Below are positions 33,856-44,345 of a DNA stretch of 64,000 nucleotides, piece after piece. The notes under the pieces were generated by a model. That model worked only from the letters and a program-made list of their open reading frames with translations, did not search any database and had not been told where the DNA came from. Position 1 is the first letter of the stretch; every line of letters begins with the position of its first letter. This DNA is from Amorphophallus konjac (lineage: Eukaryota; Streptophyta; Magnoliopsida; Alismatales; Araceae): positions 159,174,331 through 159,238,330 of the forward strand of contig CM040118.1 in NCBI GenBank assembly GCA_022559845.1, read 5' to 3'. Made by a program: the position numbers and the translations under genes.

Positions 33856-33954
33856 CTACAAAAGACCCCACGGGTTAGAAATGACTCCGTAGCCTCTGGG
33901 CTCCGGCAGCCTATCGGATCTCTGCTTGGCTCTCCCAGAACTGAGGGGGTGGGC

Positions 33955-33966
33955 CTCTATTTATAG
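33955..33966 (-). promoter_or_regulatory. TATA box of the Tat-1 antisense gene
   Basis: Minus strand CTATAAATAGAG, about 100 bp upstream of the possible first ATG (33855). The palindrome array begins 14 bp upstream of it. Confidence 0.65.
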
Positions 33967-33979
33967 GGCTCCGGAGGGT

Positions 33980-34488
33980 GGAGGCGTCCAGGACCCTGGA
34001 CACCTCCATCATGGCCGAACTAATATTTTATTCTATTTTTATTTATTTTTTTTGAATATTTTTGTGGAGGCGTCCAGGGCCCCGGACGCCTCAAACAGGT
34101 CCACCGAACCCCATCGACGACCGCACGCGGTTTGGCACAACGCGTGATTTTGTGAGCGGCGCCTCGTGATTTTAAAATGGGCGCGTCCAGCTGCCTGGAC
34201 GTCTCCACAATTTGGATTTTTTCACACACGACAAACCGTCGTTCGGTGGCCGGCGCCCGTGAGGGAGTTGATGGAGGCGTCCAGGGTCCTGGACGCCTCC
34301 AACAAAGTATATTTTATTTTTTTGTGTTTTGTCTTTTATGCCAACTGGCATTTTGTATTTTTTATATTTTTTTTTATGGAGGCGTCCAGGGGCCTGGACG
34401 CCTCCTTTAATATATTATTTTTTATTTGATTTTGGGCTTTGAAAAATAAATTAAAAGAATGGGGGCGTCCAGGGGCCTGGACGCCCCC
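33980..34488. repeat. palindrome array 1, six 28-bp units
   Basis: Units at 33980-34007, 34066-34093, 34179-34206, 34273-34300, 34378-34405 and 34461-34488. Consensus GGAGGCGTCCAGG-NN-CCTGGACGCCTCC; the last is GGGGGCGTCCAGG-GG-CCTGGACGCCCCC. Units 4-6 have perfect 13-bp arms. Spacing is 83-113 bp, filled with T-rich or A-rich DNA. The same family recurs at 45945-46165 and 46535-46766. Confidence 0.93.
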
Positions 34489-34524
34489 ATAAAGACCCAC
34501 CCGGCTCCTCAGTTCAGGCGTTGG

Positions 34525-34529
34525 CGGCC
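34525..34529. repeat. target-site duplication CGGCC (left copy)
   Basis: CGGCC before the element, repeated at 42949-42953. Confidence 0.92.
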
Positions 34530-37270
34530 TGATGGGGACATCGCTTACCACTTCTCACTTCTCCACGGGACCGGATGATTGCCATTATGTTTAGCTTGAT
34601 TTCCGAAGTCTAGCTATGTATTTTTTATCTTTCCTTGAGTCATTTTGATGTACTTATCTTTATTTTGAGTCATGGTCCTAAGTCGTCACAATATCTATCT
34701 AAGTATGTTAGGCTAGGAAGTCGTTTGGGCCCAATTAGATGGGCCTGGCCCATGGGCAACCTCTTCTTTCCTCAACCCCCTTGCTTATTTGCTTTTAGTA
34801 GTTTATCCAAGGACTTTTTGTAAATGTTGGGATTCCTATAAATAGGACCCCAACTCCACTTGAGTTCAGTAATGAAGTATTAAGCAAAATTTGAGCCATT
34901 GAGTGCATCTTCCCCTCTCTCTCTCTAGCTTCCTCACTCTCTCTCTCTCTCCCTCTCCCCCCCCCAAGGGATTTTCGAAATCCACTCTCTCTCCTCCCTT
35001 TCCCACACCCTCTCACCTCCCAACCACCTCATTAATCCTCACCACTTCCCCACACCAACCCCATTAACTTCCCCTAGCCCCAAGGCAACCTCTCCTCTTC
35101 CCAAGCAAATCTTCCCCTTCCCCAAGCAGCCCTCTCATCTCCCAAGAGGGAATCACATCTCCCCAAGCCCCCTTTTCCCTTCCCCACACACCTCTTCCCA
35201 TCCCCAACACTAGAAATTAATTCCCTTCTTAAACCCATTTTCAAATGTTCTCCCCTCTCTTCCCCCAACCAAATTCGTAACTCTTCTTCCACCCACTGCA
35301 AACACCCCCTTCCAGCCCTTATCCTCCCTCTCCCACACCTTGAAACACCCCCTCCTTGACCTCCTAACACCCAAGGGCCACTCCCATACCCATCCACCCC
35401 ACAGGTCCCTCCATTACCACTCCCTATCCATACCCCTTGTTCCTTCCCCTTTCTCCCCATTTTCATTATCAGCCTGCAGGTGACAGACCAGGTTGCGGCT
35501 TGCAGAAGCTTCCCCAGGGTCACACGGTTTCTTCCTGGAGCGTGGCCTACATCGACGGAAAGGTCTGCGACACCCCTCCGCAGGCGAGGTGGAATCGTCC
35601 GGTTTCGACTTCGTGGCCGACCGGGAGGGCGATTCTCCCCCAACTGGTCCAGTCATCCCCTGCAGAGAACCTGAGCTCGGTGGGAAGCTGCTTCACGACC
35701 AACGGTGGAGGAATCAGGCTGAAGTATCTTCTTCAAAGTTCTTCCTCCCCCTGTCTACTTCCAGGATCAGAAGGCGGAACTTAATTCGGCGTCCGAGAGC
35801 CAGAGTTGCAAACGTTCTTCCTCAGTCGCACGGATCTGTCTCCTGCAGTCGGCAGCGACCAGTACCTACTCTTCAGGGCACACCAACCGTCCACGGCCTT
35901 TGATTGCAACCCCGTTGACTCCTTCTGAAAGCCACCTCAACCACGGAGACGACGCCACTGGTTTCGTGTCATTTGGAGCTCGGGAGTGCCCGTGACAGCG
36001 TCTGCAACCTGCTGCTACAGAACCTGGACCACGCGGTGCAGCCTCTGCAGAGAATCAGAACCAGCTTGCAAGCTCTGCCACGGCGAACCACAGCGGAATC
36101 AGGCTGAGATTTCTTCTTCAAAGATCTTCCTCCCCCCGTCCCCGACCAGGAGCAAGAAGCGGAAGTTCGTTCGGCATCCGGCACCTCGAGTTCTGATTTT
36201 CTTTCTCAGCTCGCGCAAAGCTGCCTTCCCCTGCCTGCTACGACCTGCCAGCACTCAGAGGCGTCCCCCGGGTCACCCTGACCTCCGGCGACCTCCCCGT
36301 CAGTTTTTCTGAGAAGAAGGCTTAACCCCGGTTCCAGGACTTCAAACGGATCGAGAATCAGAGTTCGGGAACCCCAGGTACAGCCCCTGCTACTCACTGC
36401 ATCAATTCTGAAGCTGCCAAGTACAGATCCCTGCGTCCTGTTCAACCCTCCACCGCGACCGACAAACGACGGCAGACGAATTTGCTAAAAATCAGAGAGG
36501 CCCCCGTTCCTGTTACGAAGCCACCCCATCAAGTTTCGTCACCTGAAGAATTCTGTAGGAGGAGCTACGACCGCAACAGCGACCGCCTGTCCTCTTGCAC
36601 AGCAATTGAGTGGATACCCGACGGCTTCCGTACCATCTCCTTTCGGCAAATTTCCCCGCCCGCCTGGCCGGCTTAGCGCCCCTCCCTGCGAGGAGGTAGT
36701 GTTTGATGTATATTAAACTCCCCAACCCCTAGTCCAACCCTCCTATGTGAGGTGTAGTTCTTGTAACTCGCAGCTCAAGCTACACCGGCACAGTGTGCGG
36801 GATCACACTTCCCCGCTCGCCCACGTCTCCGAACGGGGTTGGTTTCTTCAAACCAGCCGGGTAAGCTCTGAACTTTGCTCCTGCCATGTTAGTGCTTGTT
36901 CATTTAATATCCGAAGATATCGCTCCGTTGCGCATGTGAGTGAGTGCTCGTCCCCGACCCCACCTTCAAAGGTGTGGTCACCGTGGTCAAAGTGAGTGAG
37001 AGTGACCTAGTGCCCCAATTGGCACCGGCCAGCCCCAAAGGTGTGGGCCACATACCCTCGGGAGGGCAACCCTAGCCCTGCTGGCACTCTACCAGCAAGG
37101 GTCTTGATCCATCACCTCTTTCTAGCATCATATAGTCACCCGGGGCTCGCGTGTGTGCGACGGTGTTTCGGTCCCGATTTATCATCTTAATTGCTGTGTG
37201 TTTGTGAATGCGGATTAGATCTTAAGTTGTTTTGTTTGCTTGCTGCCTACCCCATATTGGTGTCACATCA
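34530..37270 (+). mobile_element. 5' LTR of non-autonomous copy 2
   Basis: Starts TGATGGGGACATCGC and ends GTGTCACATCA. TATA box CTATAAATAG at 34836-34845, followed by a CT-rich tract (34910-34980), then GC-rich sequence. ORFs within it are repeated in the other LTR and show no domain. Confidence 0.95.
34836..34845 (+). promoter_or_regulatory. TATA box of the copy 2 LTR
   Basis: CTATAAATAG; the same box is at 40514-40523 in the 3' LTR. A CT-rich leader follows within 100 bp. Confidence 0.65.
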
Positions 37271-37272
37271 AA

Positions 37273-37285
37273 TTGGTATCAGAGC
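37273..37285 (+). other. primer-binding site of copy 2
   Basis: TTGGTATCAGAGC two bases after the LTR. Confidence 0.92.
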
Positions 37286-37348
37286 AAGTTCTAGACTTGT
37301 CTCTACTAAGTCTTGTCCTAGGGCAATTGCATTCATCACCCGATCATC

Positions 37349-39886
37349 ATGCATACCCCTCGTTGGTCACATGGTCCGATTGACCCCCTCCACATGGACT
37401 ACATTGTAGATGAGGACCTTCATTTTGATGGAAATCCTCATGCCTATCTTAGGTGGGAGAATACCATGGAAAGGGACTTTGAAAGTACTTGGGTATATGG
37501 ATCCGAGAGAGTCCGCAGGGCCAAGGCACGACTTCGGGGTCTAGCTAAGAAAATGTGGGAACACAAAGAGAGATTCAGAAGGGTTTGGGGGCAGGAGCCC
37601 ATTTACTCATGGGATGACATGAAGAGGGAACTTAGAAAGGTTTATGCTCCCCGACATTCTCTTACCCACCCGAGAAGCCCTCCCACAAACCCGTTCCCGC
37701 CCAGTCCACCTAAACCCTCCACTAGGACCAAAACCCCACCACCCAAAGGACCCCAAGACTCATTAGAAGAACTAAGGATTGAGATTAAGAATATCTTCAC
37801 CTCCCATAGGGTCCAAACTCCACCACCCCAAATAATTCCAACTTGCACCACTCCATCGCCAAAAGGCCTTCCCATTTCCTTAGAGAGCAAGACCCCTACA
37901 CCACAAAGGGATGAGATTGAGGTTGAGGAATATGAGGCCTCCCCCGAATGGGAAGAAGAATATGAATCACAAAACCATGGGTTAGGCCAAGAAGTTCCCA
38001 TCCCAAGAGGAGAAAGCATCATGGCTCACTCCACCCACACCATTCCAACCCATGTGGACCCCATGTCCACTTCCCCTAGGCCCATGATGGCCACCACCCT
38101 CCCTCCCAAAACTGATCAACCCAGTCCGTCTCAACCCATCCATCTTCCACTACCAACCCCTATCCAACCCCAACCTAGGCCTCCACTTCTCCCCTTACCG
38201 ACCCCAAACCAAGTTCCCCTTTACCTCCCACCCCGGGGGTACCACACACCTACCCTCATCACTCCACCTTCAAAGGACCATCCCACCTCCTTGGGAGAGG
38301 AACCCATGACTCCCACACCCGACATCATAGTGGTGGACACCCTAGAACCGCTCCACACCTTGGAGGAAACCCTTGCCCAAACCAAGGGAAGAACTTCACC
38401 TTTTACACCACCCTCTCTAAATAGGAGTGAACTCGTCATAAGTGAGCCCCTGGCTAAATGGCTAGAGGAAAGTCCGGTTCACCCTATCCTGCCCCATGTC
38501 AACCCTCCCATGGAACAACACCTCCCCATACTACCCTTCTCCACCTATCACACTACCATCCAATCCTCTTACCAAGTGGAAACTCTAGGAGACCTCCTAA
38601 AAGGCCTCGCATGGCAAGTAGAGTTGACGGCTATGTTGAACCCTATGGTCGACCAACCCATGAGCCTTGGTCTTCTACACCCATGTGTTGGGTCTTTCAC
38701 TTCGGTCTGCACGGTTGGTTGCTACACCAGCGACCTCCTTCTCTTTCTTCCCACACCCGATGAGCCCGAGGCCATCCTTAAATTGGAGCTCCTCATTTCA
38801 GGGAGAAAACCCAATCATCCTTTCAAGGCTAACCCACCCACCAACAACTTTTGCCCAAAAATCTCAATAGAGGTGAATGACCCCCACCCACATGTGGACC
38901 TTGAGTTTCTAAGTGACCCATACCATGACACATTCGATCCCTTCCTATACCCACCCACCATACCCAACACCATCATTTTCCTACCACAACCTACCATTTT
39001 AAGCCAAGACTACCTCTCCCAAGACCATGAGGACCAAGAGTTCTCTCCCCTAGATGACCCATTCCATCCCTCCCAATGGAAGCCAAAGAACCCATGGGAC
39101 CTAGTCTCATTACCCACCCCCACCCACCTTTTCCTACCCTCACACACCATGACAAACCTAACCCACCCATTCCAAAACTTAGCCCACACCATAGGAGCCA
39201 TGACCAAGGGTGACATCCACCTAGGAAGTGCGGAATCTACCCATCCCAAGATGTCCACTTTCTGGGACCCCTTTGATCCCCATGAGTGGAAATCCCCAAA
39301 TCTCACAGATAGGACCATCTTGATAGGAATCCATGTGTCACAATCTTTTACATCATGTGGTCAGGCTAGTCACCTCATTTGTGTCACTCACGCGCTAGGA
39401 CTGATGCATGATAGGTTCACATCTGGGTGTCTAGGCCCCCCCTTTGCAGTCAACCATGTTAGGGATCACTCACAAGTCAGAACCCCATTTGAATATCCAG
39501 GACCCCCGGCATCGAACACTCCTTTACATGATAGTCTCATCTATGGATGTCCCGGTCCTCCTAGGTCCATCAGAGTCTACATAACACCATTACATGATAT
39601 GTCCCTATTTGGTTGTCCAGGACCCCCTTTATCCACTAGTGAACCAACATCCACAAGGTTGCAGGAGGAAATCCGCAAACGCATTAACAAAAGCAATGAG
39701 GTTTATAAAAAGACGGCCGATTCCCACCGCCGCCGCCAGGAGTTTCACGTAGGTGATTATGTGATGGTAAGAACTGAGAGGCTTTCCCCTGGGAATGTCT
39801 CCAAGCTGAGGTCGCGTGGATCAGGCCCCTTCCAGGTCCTAAAGAGGATTGGCACGAACGCTTACGTGTTGGACCTCCCCGAGTAA
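37349..39886 (+). CDS. 845-aa gag-like / proline-rich / integrase-tail protein
   Basis: An uninterrupted ORF 63 nt after the primer site. Residues about 20-110 resemble a retrotransposon gag core (YLRWENTMERDFES, then a Lys/Arg-rich helix and SWDDMKRELRKVYAPRH). Residues about 110-700 are rich in Pro, Thr, His and Leu with no zinc knuckle and no domain I recognise. Residues about 690-760 hold four spaced GCLGPP/YPGPP/GCPGPP motifs. The last 75 residues (SNEVYKKTADSHRR ... HVGDYVMVRT ... GSGPFQVL ... NAYVLDLPE) match the C-terminal GPY/F region of gypsy integrase. It probably arose by deletion of pol between gag and the integrase tail. The gag part could package RNA; the tail might help targeting. 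The intact frame in a young copy suggests recent use. Confidence 0.85.
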   Translation: MHTPRWSHGPIDPLHMDYIVDEDLHFDGNPHAYLRWENTMERDFESTWVYGSERVRRAKARLRGLAKKMWEHKERFRRVWGQEPIYSWDDMKRELRKVYAPRHSLTHPRSPPTNPFPPSPPKPSTRTKTPPPKGPQDSLEELRIEIKNIFTSHRVQTPPPQIIPTCTTPSPKGLPISLESKTPTPQRDEIEVEEYEASPEWEEEYESQNHGLGQEVPIPRGESIMAHSTHTIPTHVDPMSTSPRPMMATTLPPKTDQPSPSQPIHLPLPTPIQPQPRPPLLPLPTPNQVPLYLPPRGYHTPTLITPPSKDHPTSLGEEPMTPTPDIIVVDTLEPLHTLEETLAQTKGRTSPFTPPSLNRSELVISEPLAKWLEESPVHPILPHVNPPMEQHLPILPFSTYHTTIQSSYQVETLGDLLKGLAWQVELTAMLNPMVDQPMSLGLLHPCVGSFTSVCTVGCYTSDLLLFLPTPDEPEAILKLELLISGRKPNHPFKANPPTNNFCPKISIEVNDPHPHVDLEFLSDPYHDTFDPFLYPPTIPNTIIFLPQPTILSQDYLSQDHEDQEFSPLDDPFHPSQWKPKNPWDLVSLPTPTHLFLPSHTMTNLTHPFQNLAHTIGAMTKGDIHLGSAESTHPKMSTFWDPFDPHEWKSPNLTDRTILIGIHVSQSFTSCGQASHLICVTHALGLMHDRFTSGCLGPPFAVNHVRDHSQVRTPFEYPGPPASNTPLHDSLIYGCPGPPRSIRVYITPLHDMSLFGCPGPPLSTSEPTSTRLQEEIRKRINKSNEVYKKTADSHRRRQEFHVGDYVMVRTERLSPGNVSKLRSRGSGPFQVLKRIGTNAYVLDLPE

Positions 39887-40190
39887 GTCTCACATTCAAT
39901 GTGGCTGACTTGGTGCCATATAGGGGTCCCACGGTGACACCTAGTGAGAATGTTGAGCCTGTTCTACTTCTTGAGAGAGCCACTACCCATAAGAGAGTTC
40001 CACCCACCCAGAGGGGCCAACGTGAGCAATTGGAGCGGATATTAAATGAACAGGTTACTGCCGTCTGGAGCAAAGGGATGGGCACTACCTTGCTTGGTGG
40101 AAAGGACCAGCTACCTTTGGTGGACTTGAGAGCAACCTCGCTATGGCTTCCTCCACATACGATGGATTTTTACTCGACAGAGTCGAGTTC
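39887..40190 (+). pseudogene. integrase-tail remnant after the 845-aa ORF
   Basis: After the stop, the next frame reads FNVADLVPYRGPTVTPSENV and further residues, the usual continuation of the gypsy integrase end. Copy 1 carries an equivalent tail, so the ancestor was longer and copy 2 gained a short frameshift at about 39884. Confidence 0.6.
40172..40188. other. inverted repeat 19 nt from the 3' LTR (copy 2)
   Basis: ACTCGAC-AGA-GTCGAGT, matching the arms and LTR distance of 10220-10236 in copy 1. Confidence 0.65.
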
Positions 40191-40207
40191 TCTGCAGCCC
40201 GGGAGTA

Positions 40208-42948
40208 TGATGGGGACATCGCTTACCACTTCTCACTTCTCCACGGGACCGGATGATTGCCATTATGTTTAGCTTGATTTCCGAAGTCTAGCTATGTATT
40301 TTTTATCTTTCCTTGAGTCATTTTGATGTACTTATCTTTATTTTGAGTCATGGTCCTAAGTCGTCACAATATCTATCTAAGTATGTTAGGCTAGGAAGTC
40401 GTTTGGGCCCAATTAGATGGGCCTGGCCCATGGGCAACCTCTTCTTTCCTCAACCCCCTTGCTTATTTGCTTTTAGTAGTTTATCCAAGGACTTTTTGTA
40501 AATGTTGGGATTCCTATAAATAGGACCCCAACTCCACTTGAGTTCAGTAATGAAGTATTAAGCAAAATTTGAGCCATTGAGTGCATCTTCCCCTCTCTCT
40601 CTCTAGCTTCCTCACTCTCTCTCTCTCTCCCTCTCCCCCCCCCAAGGGATTTTCGAAATCCACTCTCTCTCCTCCCTTTCCCACACCCTCTCACCTCCCA
40701 ACCACCTCATTAATCCTCACCACTTCCCCACACCAACCCCATTAACTTCCCCTAGCCCCAAGGCAACCTCTCCTCTTCCCAAGCAAATCTTCCCCTTCCC
40801 CAAGCAGCCCTCTCATCTCCCAAGAGGGAATCACATCTCCCCAAGCCCCCTTTTCCCTTCCCCACACACCTCTTCCCATCCCCAACACTAGAAATTAATT
40901 CCCTTCTTAAACCCATTTTCAAATGTTCTCCCCTCTCTTCCCCCAACCAAATTCGTAACTCTTCTTCCACCCACTGCAAACACCCCCTTCCAGCCCTTAT
41001 CCTCCCTCTCCCACACCTTGAAACACCCCCTCCTTGACCTCCTAACACCCAAGGGCCACTCCCATACCCATCCACCCCACAGGTCCCTCCATTACCACTC
41101 CCTATCCATACCCCTTGTTCCTTCCCCTTTCTCCCCATTTTCATTATCAGCCTGCAGGTGACAGACCAGGTTGCGGCTTGCAGAAGCTTCCCCAGGGTCA
41201 CACGGTTTCTTCCTGGAGCGTGGCCTACATCGACGGAAAGGTCTGCGACACCCCTCCGCAGGCGAGGTGGAATCGTCCGGTTTCGACTTCGTGGCCGACC
41301 GGGAGGGCGATTCTCCCCCAACTGGTCCAGTCATCCCCTGCAGAGAACCTGAGCTCGGTGGGAAGCTGCTTCACGACCAACGGTGGAGGAATCAGGCTGA
41401 AGTATCTTCTTCAAAGTTCTTCCTCCCCCTGTCTACTTCCAGGATCAGAAGGCGGAACTTAATTCGGCGTCCGAGAGCCAGAGTTGCAAACGTTCTTCCT
41501 CAGTCGCACGGATCTGTCTCCTGCAGTCGGCAGCGACCAGTACCTACTCTTCAGGGCACACCAACCGTCCACGGCCTTTGATTGCAACCCCGTTGACTCC
41601 TTCTGAAAGCCACCTCAACCACGGAGACGACGCCACTGGTTTCGTGTCATTTGGAGCTCGGGAGTGCCCGTGACAGCGTCTGCAACCTGCTGCTACAGAA
41701 CCTGGACCACGCGGTGCAGCCTCTGCAGAGAATCAGAACCAGCTTGCAAGCTCTGCCACGGCGAACCACAGCGGAATCAGGCTGAGATTTCTTCTTCAAA
41801 GATCTTCCTCCCCCCGTCCCCGACCAGGAGCAAGAAGCGGAAGTTCGTTCGGCATCCAGCACCTCGAGTTCTGATTTTCTTTCTCAGCTCGCGCAAAGCT
41901 GCCTTCCCCTGCCTGCTACGACCTGCCAGCACTCAGAGGCGTCCCCCGGGTCACCCTGACCTCCGGCGACCTCCCCGTCAGTTTTTCTGAGAAGAAGGCT
42001 TAACCCCGGTTCCAGGACTTCAAACGGATCGAGAATCAGAGTTCGGGAACCCCAGGTACAGCCCCTGCTACTCACTGCATCAATTCTGAAGCTGCCAAGT
42101 ACAGATCCCTGCGTCCTGTTCAACCCTCCACCGCGACCGACAAACGACGGCAGACGAATTTGCTAAAAATCAGAGAGGCCCCCGTTCCTGTTACGAAGCC
42201 ACCCCATCAAGTTTCGTCACCTGAAGAATTCTGTAGGAGGAGCTACGACCGCAACAGCGACCGCCTGTCCTCTTGCACAGCAATTGAGTGGATACCCGAC
42301 GGCTTCCGTACCATCTCCTTTCGGCAAATTTCCCCGCCCGCCTGGCCGGCTTAGCGCCCCTCCCTGCGAGGAGGTAGTGTTTGATGTATATTAAACTCCC
42401 CAACCCCTAGTCCAACCCTCCTATGTGAGGTGTAGTTCTTGTAACTCGCAGCTCAAGCTACACCGGCACAGTGTGCGGGATCACACTTCCCCGCTCGCCC
42501 ACGTCTCCGAACGGGGTTGGTTTCTTCAAACCAGCCGGGTAAGCTCTGAACTTTGCTCCTGCCATGTTAGTGCTTGTTCATTTAATATCCGAAGATATCG
42601 CTCCGTTGCGCATGTGAGTGAGTGCTCGTCCCCGACCCCACCTTCAAAGGTGTGGTCACCGTGGTCAAAGTGAGTGAGAGTGACCTAGTGCCCCAATTGG
42701 CACCGGCCAGCCCCAAAGGTGTGGGCCACATACCCTCGGGAGGGCAACCCTAGCCCTGCTGGCACTCTACCAGCAAGGGTCTTGATCCATCACCTCTTTC
42801 TAGCATCATATAGTCACCCGGGGCTCGCGTGTGTGCGACGGTGTTTCGGTCCCGATTTATCATCTTAATTGCTGTGTGTTTGTGAATGCGGATTAGATCT
42901 TAAGTTGTTTTGTTTGCTTGCTGCCTACCCCATATTGGTGTCACATCA
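40208..42948 (+). mobile_element. 3' LTR of non-autonomous copy 2
   Basis: Repeat of 34530-37270 with a constant offset of 5678 bp and no length change. Confidence 0.95.
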
Positions 42949-42953
42949 CGGCC
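42949..42953. repeat. target-site duplication CGGCC (right copy)
   Basis: Exact repeat of 34525-34529. Confidence 0.92.
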
Positions 42954-44248
42954 GCCCGGCAGACACCCTTCCTTGTTTCGGAACCTCTGATGCGTCCGAC
43001 TGGTGTTGATGCCATCCAAATGCCGTGACGAGACGATTCCGGATGCTGAGAAGGGCGGAAGAAGACTCAAGAAAAGGAAGCACTCGAGCGATTCAAAATG
43101 TGTAAGCCGTCGCGGGACGTCGTATAGTAATATGAGACTTTCTCAGGAGACGTCAGGAATGGCGTGTCTACAGCTGCCCCGCCTTGGCGTCTGCTTTGCA
43201 AGGGAGCGACACGTAGTGGAATGGTATCGAAGTGGAGTGAAATGAAGTGGGAGCGGACTGATAAGTTGATGCCAAGGTGTGATGAGACACGCTTTTGACG
43301 TTACTGTTTGGAATCTTTCCTGGAGTTTTAATGAGGCAACCTTTGAAGAAGGTCTTTCAAATCTTGACGATTGCTTGGACGGAGATCAAATAAGGGAGGG
43401 TGAGATGTGCGCTCAGGCATGAAAAAGAGACCAACTTCTCGGTGTGGAAGTACCTGGGTCATAAACCGGAGGTTTCACCTTTGGGGAGCGGTTACCAGCC
43501 AATGTGGAAGTGCTGCGGCCAAGGTGGGTAAAACAAGGTAAAAAGTAAAGGAATATCTGAGGGTCTGTCCAAACAAGGGTCTCCTTTGGAAGAGCAGCGT
43601 AAGGCCGTTTCAAGGAAATTTAGTATTTTATTCGGAGTGGAATATCTCATATTTGTAAGAATTGAAGCACAGCGACTTTCGCAATCGAATCACTTGAATG
43701 ATCTTCCGCAATAAATCAAAGTCCTATATGAATGCATGCTGGGCTTAAAGAAAAATTTAAAACAAACTAAAATAGAAAATAGCCAAGGATAATATTGTCA
43801 ACTTGTTAAGAACGGGTCAGGATACCGATCCGGTGAGCCGACACTGGGCTGGGGCCCGTTTATCCGCGCACCAACTCACTGAATGGAACCGTCGTCCCCA
43901 TGCTACCACAAATTAACGGCCTATCCGTACAACCCAAATTCTTCCGGGATCATCACTGTTTTTGTTGAAGGGGAACTCAAATTCCAGATTTGTTCGGGCC
44001 GCAAGGTCCTTGACATGTTCTAGTAGCGTAAGTATCATATACTACGATGCATGACATGGTGGGACCAACCATTGAAAGGTGGGACAGGAGATAGGACAAA
44101 GACGTCCGTTAGTAAAACCTGCACAGGCCATCATGGATTAATAACATCAGAAAGTAACAGAATCGCACCACAATGGAAAGGAGATCTAGCCAAAATCCTG
44201 ACATTGACCGCTGATGGGACATGTTCCGTCCTGTAGCGCCCTACCCTT
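42954..44248. other. spacer upstream of unit D, no gene seen
   Basis: Mixed-composition DNA without a convincing ORF, LTR end or repeat. Before the copy 2 insertion it was joined to palindrome array 1. It may contain remains of a Tat 3' LTR, but I could not match it to 22241-22943. Confidence 0.5.
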
Positions 44249-44256
44249 CCTATAAG
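44249..44256 (+). promoter_or_regulatory. TATA box of unit D
   Basis: CCTATAAG, 97 bp before the start codon at 44346. Unit C has a TATA box at the matching distance (51447-51456, start 51550). Confidence 0.55.
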
Positions 44257-44345
44257 AACTCCCCTTAGGCTAGTTCATTCAAAAACATCAAGGTGGGTTT
44301 TGGAAGCTCAGGAGAGGAAAGAGGGGAGAATCTAGAGATTTCAGG

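Larger units (their letters stand above)
34530..42948 (+). mobile_element. complete non-autonomous LTR retrotransposon, copy 2 (young)
   Basis: 8419 bp with identical-length LTRs (34530-37270 and 40208-42948, 2741 bp each), perfect CGGCC duplications, a tRNA-Met primer site and one long ORF. I noticed only one LTR difference (G at 36180, A at 41858), so the insertion is recent. The interior lacks protease, RT, RNase H and the integrase core. It inserted beside palindrome array 1, separating it from the region continuing at 42954. Family member copy 1 (7413-15861) is diverged and inverted relative to it. Confidence 0.96.

Noticed and set aside
35074..36995. ORFs repeated exactly at 40752-42673
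   Set aside because: LTR sequence of copy 2; identity is due to recent insertion.
37349..39886. 845-codon ORF as a host gene
   Set aside because: It lies between the LTRs and primer site of a complete element, and its ends match gag and integrase.
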